Of a stretch of 64,000 nt of DNA, positions 8,584-18,239 are shown piece after piece (the stretch's first letter is position 1; the number at the start of each line of letters is the position of its first letter). The translations under genes were made by a program, and so were the position numbers. The notes under the pieces are model-generated. The model was given only the letters and a program-made list of their open reading frames with translations. It was not told the origin of the DNA and searched no databases. This stretch comes from Trichomonas vaginalis G3. Taxonomy: Eukaryota; Parabasalia; Trichomonadida; Trichomonadidae. The DNA is taken from assembly GCF_026262505.1 (NCBI RefSeq), contig NC_067205.1:19899645-19963644 (forward strand), read 5' to 3'.

Positions 8584-11124
8584 ATGCCACGTAAGCTACG
8601 TAAGAATATACGTAAGAGGAAGGGAGCATTGAAACATCCAATAGTAAAACTGACACCACAACAACAGTTGCAACAACAAATGATGAATGACCCCACTATG
8701 TTGCAACAAATGTCAAGCAACCCTATGCTTTTAAACCGAGTTATTGGTGCACAGAGTGGAGGTTTAAGAGCGGCACTTTTAGCGAAAATGGCAGGCTATG
8801 GTGGAGCTGCAGATGGAACAGCTTATAACCCTCAAAGTCAAATGAATTTGAGTTCACTCAAAAATCAAATAACAGATGTCAAAAAGTCAAACATAGACAT
8901 ACAGAAACAAATAAGTGAAAACGAAAAGAAACTAGAATATGACAGACACACAAAGAAACTCAATGAGTTAAACGTAGAGAAAAAGAAGAAAGAAGAACAA
9001 CTGAAAGAACTAAGTACAGAGGAATATGCGAAAAAAGTGTCAGAAAAAGCAGCAGAAGTAGCAAAAATGGAACAAGATGTTATAAATTTGAAAAACCATA
9101 CTACTCAATATAAAGTACTGAAAGATGAAGAAATAATACAAAAAGCCATGAAGACATATATGGATAGCGATGAGTATAAAAAAGAAGTTGAAGCAAATGT
9201 AAAGGCAGAAAAACTTTTACAGTTGCAAAACCAAACCGTACAGTATGAAAACTTAGCACAAGAAAGTAAAAATAACGACGCAGCCATGCAAAAGGCAATG
9301 AAAAGCGCAGATATTATAAAAGCTAATAATGACTGGTTAGATGCCCAAGCCAACGCTAAAGCAGCCCAACTTATAGGGTCAATAAGGACAAAAATACAAG
9401 CGGATGAAGATAGTTCAAATGAAGCTTTAATGAATGCTGACTTTAAGAATGCCTTCGAAGCTCTTCATAGTAAGGTGAAACTAGTGAACGACTTCTCATC
9501 TGGAAAGAAACTGAAGTCTGAAGGTTTCGACAAAGAGTTAAGAGAAGTAGCACAAAATATGACGAAAATAACAGATGCAGCAACGAGACAGGCAGTTCAA
9601 AGTGCATATGACGCCGTTAGAGCAACTGTTGTGGAAAGTCAAGAAAAAGAGTTACAACAGACCAAAACAGACCTAGTAAATGCTTTCTTAAGAACGAAAA
9701 GTCAGGTAGGACATTATGCTGCAGATGGAACATATGTGCCAGCTGGTGGAACTTATATACCACCAAACCCTCCAAGAGAAGCACCTGCACCAGGACTACC
9801 TAAAACATTTACATCGTCACATGGACACAGACACAGGCATACACCACAACAACAACCAACAGTTCAAAATCCAGCACCACAACAACAACCAAAACCAACA
9901 GTTCAAAACCCAGCACAGCAACCAACAGTTCAAAACCCTGCACAACAACCAACAGTTCAAAACCCTGCACAACAACAACCACAAACAGAGCAAGGACATA
10001 AAAGAAGTAGAGAAAAAGGAAACCAAGAATTCTTAAAAATGCTTAAGGAAGATTATGGTTACCCAGATACTCTTGACTTTAGTGACAGATATAAAGAAGC
10101 TATTAGAAAGTTCAAGGAAGGAAATACTGACCCGAACCTATTTAGCTTTATGGCTCAGCATCAAATCGGATATAATCTCAAACCTGGAAAATACAAGCTC
10201 GCTAAGGGATATGATTTAATAGCATATCATCCAAATGACATGAATGAATTTACTCCGAGATATTTGATGTCAGAGCTAAATGATAATTCAACTCTCTTCA
10301 TGAAACGCGTAAAAAATAGAGACGGAACGAAAGAAGAAAGGTTTACGAGTCCGGATGACTTAGATAGGGAACTTGTTAAAAACGGTCTCGGAATATATGA
10401 AATGCCAGCAGATGAGGTACAAGAAACTCAACAGGAAGAAGTTCAGATACAACCAGACATGGAAGAAATAGTTCAGCAACAACAGCTAGAAGAGCCTGAA
10501 GGAAACGAACAAGTCCCTCCTTTGGAAACTAACTTCACAGAACTAGATGAAGATTTGGAACAGCCGAAAAATCTTGACCCTCAACAAGTGTATGCGGAGA
10601 ATATGGAATCTTTCCAAGAGTCTAAGAAAAATTCGGCTGACATAGTAGAAGAATATCGAAAAATGTTCACCGACATACAAAAGACTCCAACATCAGATGA
10701 AAATATTCAGCATAGAATGGAAGTACTGAAAGAAAATGTACGCAAATACAATAATCCTTTTTACTTACGACCATATAACGTTCAATCTTTGGCTGAACTC
10801 GGTGAAAATAAAAGGTTAAATTTCAACAAAACATATAGAAATGAAACATTGTTTAAAGTTCATTCAGAACCTAACCAATATGGAAACAAACCTACTTTTG
10901 TTTCTGCAGACTATGGAACTACAATGAGATGGGGTCATAAAGCTAATCCGGATAGGTGGTTCATAAACTTACAACCTCAATTCCAAGAAGTTGTAGACGC
11001 AATGGAATTGAATGGTGAACCAGATATAACTGGTATTTTCAGTGCGGCTTTAATGCCATTGAAAGATATGAAAGATGCAGATATTTTGGACCAGTATGAA
11101 ATGAACATGGCTGGGGAAATATAA
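8584..11124 (+). CDS. Large coiled-coil, Gln-rich protein of Polinton 1
   Basis: The protein has 846 aa from the ATG at 8584. It opens with a strongly basic segment (KLRKNIRKRKG) and a Gln-rich stretch. Next comes a long Lys/Glu heptad-like region (about residues 90-370) that should form coiled coil. A Pro/Gln low-complexity block with repeats of QQPTVQNPA follows (about 420-485). The C-terminal part is globular and acidic. It is not recognised as an enzyme. Its place directly before the major capsid gene suggests a structural or scaffold role, which is inference. It precedes 11262-11912 on the same strand. Confidence 0.6.
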   Translation: MPRKLRKNIRKRKGALKHPIVKLTPQQQLQQQMMNDPTMLQQMSSNPMLLNRVIGAQSGGLRAALLAKMAGYGGAADGTAYNPQSQMNLSSLKNQITDVKKSNIDIQKQISENEKKLEYDRHTKKLNELNVEKKKKEEQLKELSTEEYAKKVSEKAAEVAKMEQDVINLKNHTTQYKVLKDEEIIQKAMKTYMDSDEYKKEVEANVKAEKLLQLQNQTVQYENLAQESKNNDAAMQKAMKSADIIKANNDWLDAQANAKAAQLIGSIRTKIQADEDSSNEALMNADFKNAFEALHSKVKLVNDFSSGKKLKSEGFDKELREVAQNMTKITDAATRQAVQSAYDAVRATVVESQEKELQQTKTDLVNAFLRTKSQVGHYAADGTYVPAGGTYIPPNPPREAPAPGLPKTFTSSHGHRHRHTPQQQPTVQNPAPQQQPKPTVQNPAQQPTVQNPAQQPTVQNPAQQQPQTEQGHKRSREKGNQEFLKMLKEDYGYPDTLDFSDRYKEAIRKFKEGNTDPNLFSFMAQHQIGYNLKPGKYKLAKGYDLIAYHPNDMNEFTPRYLMSELNDNSTLFMKRVKNRDGTKEERFTSPDDLDRELVKNGLGIYEMPADEVQETQQEEVQIQPDMEEIVQQQQLEEPEGNEQVPPLETNFTELDEDLEQPKNLDPQQVYAENMESFQESKKNSADIVEEYRKMFTDIQKTPTSDENIQHRMEVLKENVRKYNNPFYLRPYNVQSLAELGENKRLNFNKTYRNETLFKVHSEPNQYGNKPTFVSADYGTTMRWGHKANPDRWFINLQPQFQEVVDAMELNGEPDITGIFSAALMPLKDMKDADILDQYEMNMAGEI

Positions 11125-11261
11125 CACCTGACGTTCTAGAACATTTATCTCAAAGAACTACACAGAACCATAGAGATGGTATATTTGGTGAAGAGTTTAG
11201 AAAGAAAGTTAGGGAGAGAGAAGGAAGAGAACCTATTGTACATGACCTTGCAAACGAAAGT

Positions 11262-11912
11262 TTGCAAAATGTCATAAAAACTTACTTTGCAGACAATGAA
11301 CTGAGAAGGGATGAATATTTAAGAAAACTCAAATGGACAGTACCAAATGAAATGATAGTATTGAAAAACATGTTCCTTGACAAAATAAAACCAACTACAG
11401 AAATAAATGACGCAAGACTGAAACATTGGGTAAAAGCTTTCCAATTCACAAAAGATATTATTGGTTACATGGAAAGAAAACCAGAATGGCTACAAAAACA
11501 TATATTTGGAAACAAGCTTATTCCATATGGACAAGCTCTGTTTGAAGAGCTTGAACCGGAAACTCAGGAAAGAGTCATGCAAACAATAAGCGAAGACTCA
11601 AATACAAACTATGACAAAATCTTTCTAGGATATAGGTTACCTGAGATGGGCGACCAGAGCCCAAAGGCAAAAAGGACATGGGAAATTTACAACATACTAG
11701 GTGAACATGAGGCAAAGATGCAACAACTTGAAGCAGAGGGCAAGTTACCAAAAGCGACACCAAAGAAGAAGAGAAGAGTAGAACAAAGTGAAAGTAGTGA
11801 AGAAGTAACTTCATCTAGTGAAAGTAGTGGCAATGAAGGAAAAAGAAGAGTTAAAAACTCAGTCAGGAAGAAAGTAAAGCTTGGTCCGAGTGGGTTCTAT
11901 TATGACACATAA
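11262..11912 (+). CDS. Uncharacterised Polinton 1 protein, basic tail
   Basis: The reading frame is 216 aa. Its first half is helical and mixed-charge. The last 50 residues combine a Ser/Glu block (SESSEEVTSSSESS) with basic patches such as KKKRRV, which could act as a nuclear signal or DNA contact. It lies between the large coiled-coil gene and the capsid gene on the same strand, so it may be part of the structural set. I know of no family match. The true start is uncertain. Confidence 0.45.
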   Translation: MQNVIKTYFADNELRRDEYLRKLKWTVPNEMIVLKNMFLDKIKPTTEINDARLKHWVKAFQFTKDIIGYMERKPEWLQKHIFGNKLIPYGQALFEELEPETQERVMQTISEDSNTNYDKIFLGYRLPEMGDQSPKAKRTWEIYNILGEHEAKMQQLEAEGKLPKATPKKKRRVEQSESSEEVTSSSESSGNEGKRRVKNSVRKKVKLGPSGFYYDT

Positions 11913-11944
11913 ATCCAACTATTCTATATTTTTACCCATATGAA

Positions 11945-13552
11945 ATGTACGCCGCTCAGAATATAACGCCAACAGTTTTGGATGCCATGAACGGAAATGT
12001 TTCCGAATGGTATAACGAATGCGACAATGCCATTAGAAGGTCAGAAATAGTTCCTGGAACTTACGAATATACAACTGCTGTTTCTTATGGAAACGTAGGT
12101 GAGTTTGGAGAAGGTTCTTCAACAACAGTAGATATTGCTTGCGACAGGTTTCATATTATTTCTATTGACAACTCATTCTTATACGTGGAACAAGACATTG
12201 AAATAAAACCTTCTGCCAAGTTGTCTGACAAGAAAGGTTGCAATGGAATTTTCTATGTCGGATACCAATATGCTCCAGAAGTTTTCATGGGATATAAGAT
12301 ATATTCTAACTCTGACTTAGTTCAAACAGTAACATGGGCAAACTATGAATGGTTCGCTTTGAGAAACTCAGTACAACCACAAGCTAGAGAACAAACAGAC
12401 CAGTATGCAACTATTGAGAAAATAAGAAGACTTGACCCTAACGTTCCAGGAGTTTATGTTAACCTTTCTGGTTCAGATGGAATTGCTGCCACTAAAGTAA
12501 AAATGAAACTTAGAGTTCTTTTGTCATCTTTCCTCATCTTCAGGTTTTTAAGATACTTGCCAAACTGGGCAGGAAAAATTTCTATCGAACTTACTCCAAG
12601 CAAAAATAACTTAGTCATTGCACCAACACAAGATCCATTCACTATTACAGACGTAAAGGGAACAAATCAAACGTCATTCGCCGAATTTTGCAAAGACAAA
12701 GTTGACTTAGACTTTGGTTTCTCAAACTTCAACAATGAAGTAAACTATTATTTCAATGCTGCTGGAACTGCTTGGGACCCAGTTAAGTTCACATGCGAAC
12801 AGTTTGAATGCAAGAGAATAGAAAGCAGACTTGCAGTCTATATGTTGGACCCAGATATTTCAAATGCTTTAGCTGCCAAATATATTGCAGTTCCACTTAT
12901 GTTCCCTATACACCAAATATCTGTCAAAGACTTTGCAGGTGAAGTTGGAAACCAAAATCCAGGAGCCGCAGGTGCAAGAACAGATATTGCTTTAACAACT
13001 GCAATGAAACATGCAGATACTATGTTTGTACTGTTCAGACGAACTATAAATGACTATTCTTGTTTCTACAACCCTGGTATTAAATATCATATAAACATAG
13101 ATGGCAAATATTATCCAAGAGAAGAATATTCTACAGTTGAGGATATGAGGTCATACAACTTGACATTAGATGCTATGAACTTTAACAACAACTTCACAAC
13201 AACCATTAACCCTGAAATGCAAAGTTCTATTATGCCATATGTGAAAGTATGGACTCATACAGGAGGTCAAAAAACTCAATATACAAATGGAGACCGTTCA
13301 AACTTTTGGCTTGGCATTCCATTTGCTGACTCAGAAGACTTTATGGGTGGTATTTCAACTGTTGGTATTGTACAAATACAATATACTGGTGACAGAGACG
13401 GTCCAGATGAATTGAGAGCAAAGAAGTTTACAAAACCAATAGCACTTTTCACGGAAGATGCTCTTTTGAAGATTCGTTCGATGAAACTTGCTGGGGCTCC
13501 TCAGATTGGCATAACGACAGCTTCCATCGACGCTTCTATTTTTCGGAAATGA
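11945..13552 (+). CDS. Putative major capsid protein (double jelly-roll), Polinton 1
   Basis: The frame of 535 aa is uninterrupted and looks whole. The length suits Polinton major capsid proteins. Motifs seen are an N-terminal DIACDRFHIISIDNSFLYVE strand segment, LPNWAGKISIELTPS near the middle, which suits the end of the first jelly roll, and a second strand-rich half ending near DGPDELRAKKF. There are no membrane segments and no signal peptide. By family knowledge this protein would build the icosahedral shell. The broken gene at 49666-51303 looks like the distant counterpart in Polinton 2. The assignment is by pattern and context, not by alignment. Confidence 0.65.
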   Translation: MYAAQNITPTVLDAMNGNVSEWYNECDNAIRRSEIVPGTYEYTTAVSYGNVGEFGEGSSTTVDIACDRFHIISIDNSFLYVEQDIEIKPSAKLSDKKGCNGIFYVGYQYAPEVFMGYKIYSNSDLVQTVTWANYEWFALRNSVQPQAREQTDQYATIEKIRRLDPNVPGVYVNLSGSDGIAATKVKMKLRVLLSSFLIFRFLRYLPNWAGKISIELTPSKNNLVIAPTQDPFTITDVKGTNQTSFAEFCKDKVDLDFGFSNFNNEVNYYFNAAGTAWDPVKFTCEQFECKRIESRLAVYMLDPDISNALAAKYIAVPLMFPIHQISVKDFAGEVGNQNPGAAGARTDIALTTAMKHADTMFVLFRRTINDYSCFYNPGIKYHINIDGKYYPREEYSTVEDMRSYNLTLDAMNFNNNFTTTINPEMQSSIMPYVKVWTHTGGQKTQYTNGDRSNFWLGIPFADSEDFMGGISTVGIVQIQYTGDRDGPDELRAKKFTKPIALFTEDALLKIRSMKLAGAPQIGITTASIDASIFRK

Positions 13553-13592
13553 CAACTCCTGACGAATATGCTAAAGAAGTTGAAAATGACGA

Positions 13593-15722
13593 CTAAGCAA
13601 TTCTATACCATGCGTAAACTGTCATGTAAGGTGGCATGTATTCTTTACTTTGTCCCGTTGTTTGTGTATATCCTGAAACGAAATGTGTATGGTTTCCTTC
13701 TCCCTGAGTGTCACTCCAGTAACAATTTATAGCAAACTTAACGTCGTCTTTAACATCATATCCTTTACCTTTTGTCATTCCTGACCAATCCCAATATCTA
13801 TGCTTATGCTAACCTGCTTGAGATGTACTTAAATCTATGTAGTGACTGTGTGCAGGTAAATTTTCACCTGAAATCGTTTTACTTCCACCTGTTTCCTTTG
13901 AAGAGTTTGCACAATACAAAAACCTGTCGACTATTTGTTCCCATGCACCAACACCAAACATTACTTGAGGACCTCTTGCTTCCATAGATGTATAAATAGA
14001 ACCTATTGGGTTCATTAAATCAAACATATGAGATATTATAGGATTGTCTCTTTTGAACTTAAAATATAGTGCAACTATTTCAGGTTTCTTCTGGTTTGTG
14101 TCAGAATATTTTTTATAATATAATCTTATGTTTTCAGGGTAGGTAAAGTCTTGACTATAATATTTATTTCTGTCATCTGTATAATAATATACTATTCTCG
14201 TTTTTTCTATTGCATTATATCTTTTATATCTATAATAATCTAAATATAATGTTAGCTTTTGTTCATCTACATGTGGTGTTCTGTCGTCATCTCCATAGTC
14301 ATAATAATATGGTGCTGGAGCTGGGTCAGGCAATGTCATATCTGCCATTTCATAAACTCTTAAATATTTCTTTTGTTCGTCTCCATATAAGTTTAAGTAG
14401 CAGTTGTTGTCTAATGGAACTTTAACTTGTGTACCATCATTCTTTTTATAGCTTACATACATTTCATTGTTATTTTTCGGAATGAGTTTACACCGTGTAC
14501 CATTTTTTAAGGACTGTACCAACTGCCATCTAAAATATTTATTTTCTTCATTGACAGAAAAGTCACCAACAATAGTTTCAATATTTTTTGTTCCTATCAA
14601 ACTTTGGTATATTTCATTGACATATGTTTTATCTGCTTTATTTTCAAGGCTAACGTTTAAGTCTGTTATTTCAGATATAGAATGTGTATGTCCAACGTCA
14701 CTTTTCCTGTTTAAGGTTTCTTGTAAGTTTGTAATATTTGCAATGGTATGTGTATGTCCAACGTCACTTTTCCTGTTTAAGGTTTCTTGTAAGTTTGTAA
14801 TATTTGCAATGGTATGTGTATGTCCAACGTCATTTTTCCTGTTTAAGGTTTCTTGTAAGTTTGTAATATTTGCAATGGTATGTGTATGTCCAACGTCACT
14901 TTTCCTGTTTAAGGTTTCTTGTAAGTTTGTAATATTTGCAATGGTATGTGTATGTCCAACGTCACTTTTCCTGTTTAAGGTTTCTTGTAAGTTTGTAATA
15001 TTTGCAATGGTATGTGTATGTCCAACGTCACTTTTCCTGTTTAAGGTTTCTTGTAAGTTTGTAATATTTGCAATGGTATGTGTATGTCCAACGTCACTTT
15101 TCCTGTTTAAGGTTTCTTGTAAGTTTGTAATATTTGCAATGGTATGTGTATGTCCAACGTCACTTTTCCTGTTTAAGGTTTCTTGTAAGTTTGTAATATC
15201 AGATATAGAATGTGTATGAGTCTTATCTGCTTTTGTCTCTAATGTTTCCTTAAGACTTGGTATTTGGTTAATATAATGTATATGAGTCTTTTTAGAATAT
15301 TCGTTTTCAGCTCTTGTCACTTCACTTGACATTTTATTGTCAACATATGTTTTGTCTGCTAGTTCAGGATGAGTATGTTCTTTTGTTGCATAAGCATTGT
15401 TAGCTCTTTCTTCTTCTTTTGCTATTGCATCGTCTACATATTCTTTGTCAGCTTTGTTGTCAACATCTGCTTTCAAAAGAAGTTCATTTATAGGTTTCTC
15501 GTTTAAAGTTCCTTTTGTTGGATTTATACAGACAGTATGGTTTTATTGTCTTGAAAGAAACTCATCTGTCATTGGGTTTAATGTCAGTTTTAAGTTTCCT
15601 TCTTTCAATGACTCAGATATCTTAGAATAGTTTGAAAAGTTTGTTGTGTTCTTATTTAGAGCTTGCATAATGAGTTGTCGGTTGTGTTGTATTTCTCTCA
15701 TAGACGCTGTTTCATTTGACAT
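13593..15722 (-). pseudogene. Fibre-like protein with phage tail-collar tip, Polinton 1
   Basis: The gene runs opposite to the capsid gene and meets it tail to tail. It looks broken, with about one or two breaks. The shaft contains a 22-residue repeat (NRKSDVGHTHTIANITNLQE plus TL): seven near-identical units and one diverged unit, encoded by 66-bp DNA repeats at about 14680-15210. Units of KADKxYVD type flank them. The C-terminus has PIGSIYTS, RFLYCANSS, GGS, NLPAHSH and MPPYMTVYAWYR, the layout of phage tail-collar or short-tail-fibre receptor-binding tips. The role would be host attachment, which is inference. A similar protein is encoded at 36900-38135. Confidence 0.65.
14690..15200 (-). 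repeat. 66-bp coding repeats in the fibre shaft
   Basis: Eight tandem 66-bp units (22 codons each) are almost identical at DNA level, which implies recent expansion or gene conversion. They encode the DVGHTHTIANITNLQETL shaft repeat. Confidence 0.9.
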
Positions 15723-15740
15723 TTTTATTATAGATAAAAT

Positions 15741-16589
15741 ATGCTTCCAATAGAAAAAGAAAATTCTAGAGTTGCTACAACTAAACCATTAGATGAACTT
15801 TTTACTAATGTCGGTCAAAAGTTTGAGACAGATACCGTAAAGCATGAAGGCTATCGTTTTGACTACCCATTAAGATGGCTAAGAGACCCATCCGTCACAA
15901 AAGCTATTGGCTTTCGTAGAATGAAGTTCATTTCAGAAGCCATACATGGTTTCCCATTTACGGTCGGTTTTGAAGTTCGATACTATAACAAAGAAAAACG
16001 TATGTATGAGAAATTTGAACAGGGAAAACTTTTACAAGTTAGTTTGCTTGTAAATTTAGAAACAACTCTTCAAGCTTTTCAAGAAAAAATAAACGATATC
16101 TATATCGAATATGCAAACCAGTATAACATTGACGAAGGAGAATACCATCTCGATATTATTTATGACAGGAAAAATGCAACTGTTAAAATCAATAGAATAG
16201 AAGACCTTGGAGAAAACGTTTATATTTCTACAAAATATAACAACTTGGCATGGTATAGATTTATGAGGATGTTAAATCAGCCTGCAGCATATCCAGTACA
16301 CCCGGACTATTATGAAGTCGAAAACCCTAATGGAACATATGAAAATATTTTCGACCAAGATGCTATTATTGTTCATGCTTCATTTTCTGGCGCCCAAAAC
16401 TCTTTTTTATGCTTGGCAAATGACTTTTACGAAAAACCTACAAAGTTATACGAACCACCAAGTGGAAGTATTTCAGACTTTCAAGTATGGTTTACTACAG
16501 ATGGAAGAAAAAGAATAATTCCATTATACCATGCGTTTTACTTAGAACTTAGTTTCATATACAACTACTATCGAACGGTAAAAATATAA
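15741..16589 (+). CDS. Candidate minor capsid (penton-like) protein, Polinton 1
   Basis: The frame of 282 aa is uninterrupted. The C-terminal half is rich in predicted beta strands: IIVHASFSGAQ, FLCLANDFYE, FQVWFTTDGRKRIIPLYHAF and LELSFIYNYYR. This resembles the single jelly-roll minor capsid proteins of Polintons. The gene at 38992-39471 in Polinton 2 has a similar order (YISLHSNLVQ, HFIRFSDG, EFWFKYPDGKKIEV). It starts 18 bases from the divergent fibre gene, so the two probably share a promoter region. Function is inferred from pattern and neighbours. Confidence 0.5.
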   Translation: MLPIEKENSRVATTKPLDELFTNVGQKFETDTVKHEGYRFDYPLRWLRDPSVTKAIGFRRMKFISEAIHGFPFTVGFEVRYYNKEKRMYEKFEQGKLLQVSLLVNLETTLQAFQEKINDIYIEYANQYNIDEGEYHLDIIYDRKNATVKINRIEDLGENVYISTKYNNLAWYRFMRMLNQPAAYPVHPDYYEVENPNGTYENIFDQDAIIVHASFSGAQNSFLCLANDFYEKPTKLYEPPSGSISDFQVWFTTDGRKRIIPLYHAFYLELSFIYNYYRTVKI

Positions 16590-16593
16590 TTTT

Positions 16594-16836
16594 TTAATAC
16601 GGTTGAGGTGTTGGATTTGGTTGCCAACTTGACTGTGGTGCAGGTTCAGGCTGTTGTATAACAGGAGCTTGTTCTTCTGGTTCAGGGTCTTTAGGTATAA
16701 TACCAACAAACTGACCTACTCTTTTACCAATATTTTTGACACCGTTCCATACTCCTCTTCCGACAGATTTTATTCCATTCCATATACCTCTTCCAACTCT
16801 TCTGAAGAAGTTTCCAATACTACTGAAGAAACCCAT
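16594..16836 (-). CDS. Small basic amphipathic protein, Polinton 1
   Basis: The protein has 80 aa. The N-terminal 45 residues form a basic, glycine-containing amphipathic stretch (RRVGRGIWNGIKSVGRG and a related second unit), and a Pro/Gln-rich tail follows. The look is like membrane-active or DNA-binding virion cofactors such as adenovirus pVI or pX, though similarity of this sort is easily reached by chance. A protein of the same size and character is encoded in Polinton 2 at 51373-51588. Confidence 0.55.
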   Translation of the reverse strand: MGFFSSIGNFFRRVGRGIWNGIKSVGRGVWNGVKNIGKRVGQFVGIIPKDPEPEEQAPVIQQPEPAPQSSWQPNPTPQPY

Positions 16837-16854
16837 TTTACTATATGTAAAAAT

Positions 16855-17217
16855 CTAATGTCCGCCTAGTCTCTTACGTTTCCTGTTGAGTTCCATAGCA
16901 TTCTTTAACTGGAGCTCATACATTCTGTTTCTCCTCTGGTAGAAAACATATTCTGGGTCAACTCCTGTGTTCGCGTCATCTGCATAAAGTTGTTTATATC
17001 CCACTTCAGGGTTTGTATAAAACTCTTTCCATCTCATATTTGCATACCATGGTGGCAAACCTAACGCAGCGTCATTTGACATGGCAGTTTGCATTTGTAC
17101 ATCTGTTGGCACTTGACCATAGTTTGCCATTGCAGTTTGTATTCTAACTTCATTTGGAATATTCTCTGGGTTTGGTTGTCCAGGTTGCTGTGCATTCGCT
17201 AAGTTCTGTGCGTCCAT
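16855..17217 (-). CDS. Uncharacterised small protein, Polinton 1
   Basis: The protein has 120 aa, with a Gln/Asn/Pro-rich N-terminus that contains two related units (RIQTAMANYGQVP and MQTAMSNDAALG). An aromatic middle follows (LPPWYANMRWKEFY), then a basic C-terminal end (NRKRKRLGGH). There is no membrane segment. It sits in a minus-strand run with 16594-16836 and 17241-17372. Family unknown; a virion role is guesswork from position. Confidence 0.5.
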   Translation of the reverse strand: MDAQNLANAQQPGQPNPENIPNEVRIQTAMANYGQVPTDVQMQTAMSNDAALGLPPWYANMRWKEFYTNPEVGYKQLYADDANTGVDPEYVFYQRRNRMYELQLKNAMELNRKRKRLGGH

Positions 17218-17240
17218 TTAATATTAGATAAAAATATCTC

Positions 17241-17372
17241 TTACGAGTACATATACTGAACATTTGCAGGCATTGGTTCATCTTCATATTCTCTGTACTT
17301 TTCTGCCACGTCAAATAAATAAATGACACAATGGAAAAAACCTAAAACTAACAATCCGATTTCAAACCACAT
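17241..17372 (-). CDS. Small single-span membrane protein, Polinton 1
   Basis: The frame encodes 43 aa. It has one hydrophobic helix near the N-terminus (IGLLVLGFFHCVIYLF, residues 5-20) and an acidic tail (EKYREYEDEP). Its first bases overlap the end of the methyltransferase region. Upstream it lacks a strong start signal. It may be a virion or membrane-associated peptide. Chance occurrence cannot be excluded at this length. Confidence 0.4.
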   Translation of the reverse strand: MWFEIGLLVLGFFHCVIYLFDVAEKYREYEDEPMPANVQYMYS

Positions 17373-18173
17373 TTACTTACTAATAAAATTTCTTTATTGT
17401 GACACTTTCTCCGGTTTATAGGACCTCTCTCATATTCTATCTTGTCATATATAAACTCATAGTCATGTATGTCCTCTAACCATCTCATAACGGTTTCCAA
17501 ACCACTTTTATCGGATGTAAAGTAAAAGCATGGATGGTTATGTATAACGTCTAAAGTTTCTAAAGAGTCTCTCAAAGTCCAGTCTACTTGGTATTGAAAA
17601 TCCCATGTGTTATAGAACGGCAGGTCCACTATAAAGAAAACATTTTCCTTGTCTTTATATTTTTCATACAACTCTGTCCAACGACATCTCACAAACTCTA
17701 TACCCTCAATATATTTTTCTATGTCCTCTTTGAAAACATTTGTATAGTTAAGATATAAAACTTTTGACATAAGTGTTTCAATGTCATGAACTCTTATAGA
17801 ACCACTATATAATAGTCTAGCAGATATACTATCCCAGTCTATATATTCTGCTTTTTCAAAACCTCTCTCACAATATTTTTCTTATCTAATGGTATACGTT
17901 CCATCTTACCTATAGGTATCTTTTCTTTTAACTCTTTCAATATATTGTTGTGTCTGGTATATGTTTGAGACGGTCCATATAGTTGTCGAAGTCATTGCAT
18001 ATAATCTTTGAGTCTGGGAATATTGTATGGCACAAATGGGATATATAGAAACTTCCACCGAACAAATCTACAAATGTTAGACCATTCGGTAGTTTCTTAA
18101 GTTCTCTCAATATAATATCTTTACATCCACTCTTATTTCCAAAGAACGGTAACGGTGGTTTTGTAAAATTCAT
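17348..18173 (-). pseudogene. Dam-like DNA adenine-N6 methyltransferase, Polinton 1
   Basis: The N-terminal end has LPFFGNKS, matching the family's PFxGGK-type opening, and then the S-adenosylmethionine-binding motif FVDLFGGS. Further on, FFIVDLPFYNT occupies the place of the catalytic DPPY motif, with Leu replacing the first Pro. This is the layout of D12-class (Dam) adenine methyltransferases. The gene looks broken, by about one or two breaks. Dam-like enzymes in Mavericks and genomic N6-methyladenine are known from Trichomonas vaginalis, so this is expected cargo. It begins next to the right inverted end. A role in marking or protecting element DNA is inference. Confidence 0.65.
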
Positions 18174-18239
18174 TTATATATAATAATAAAAATGTTTTTA
18201 CCTGAAAAGTGACAGAAAAGTGACAAAACATGAAAACAT

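Noticed and set aside
14467-15219. A 250-codon plus-strand frame with repeats of VCPTSLFLFKVSCKF
   Set aside because: It is the reverse strand of the fibre shaft repeats (minus strand), which have the credible protein.
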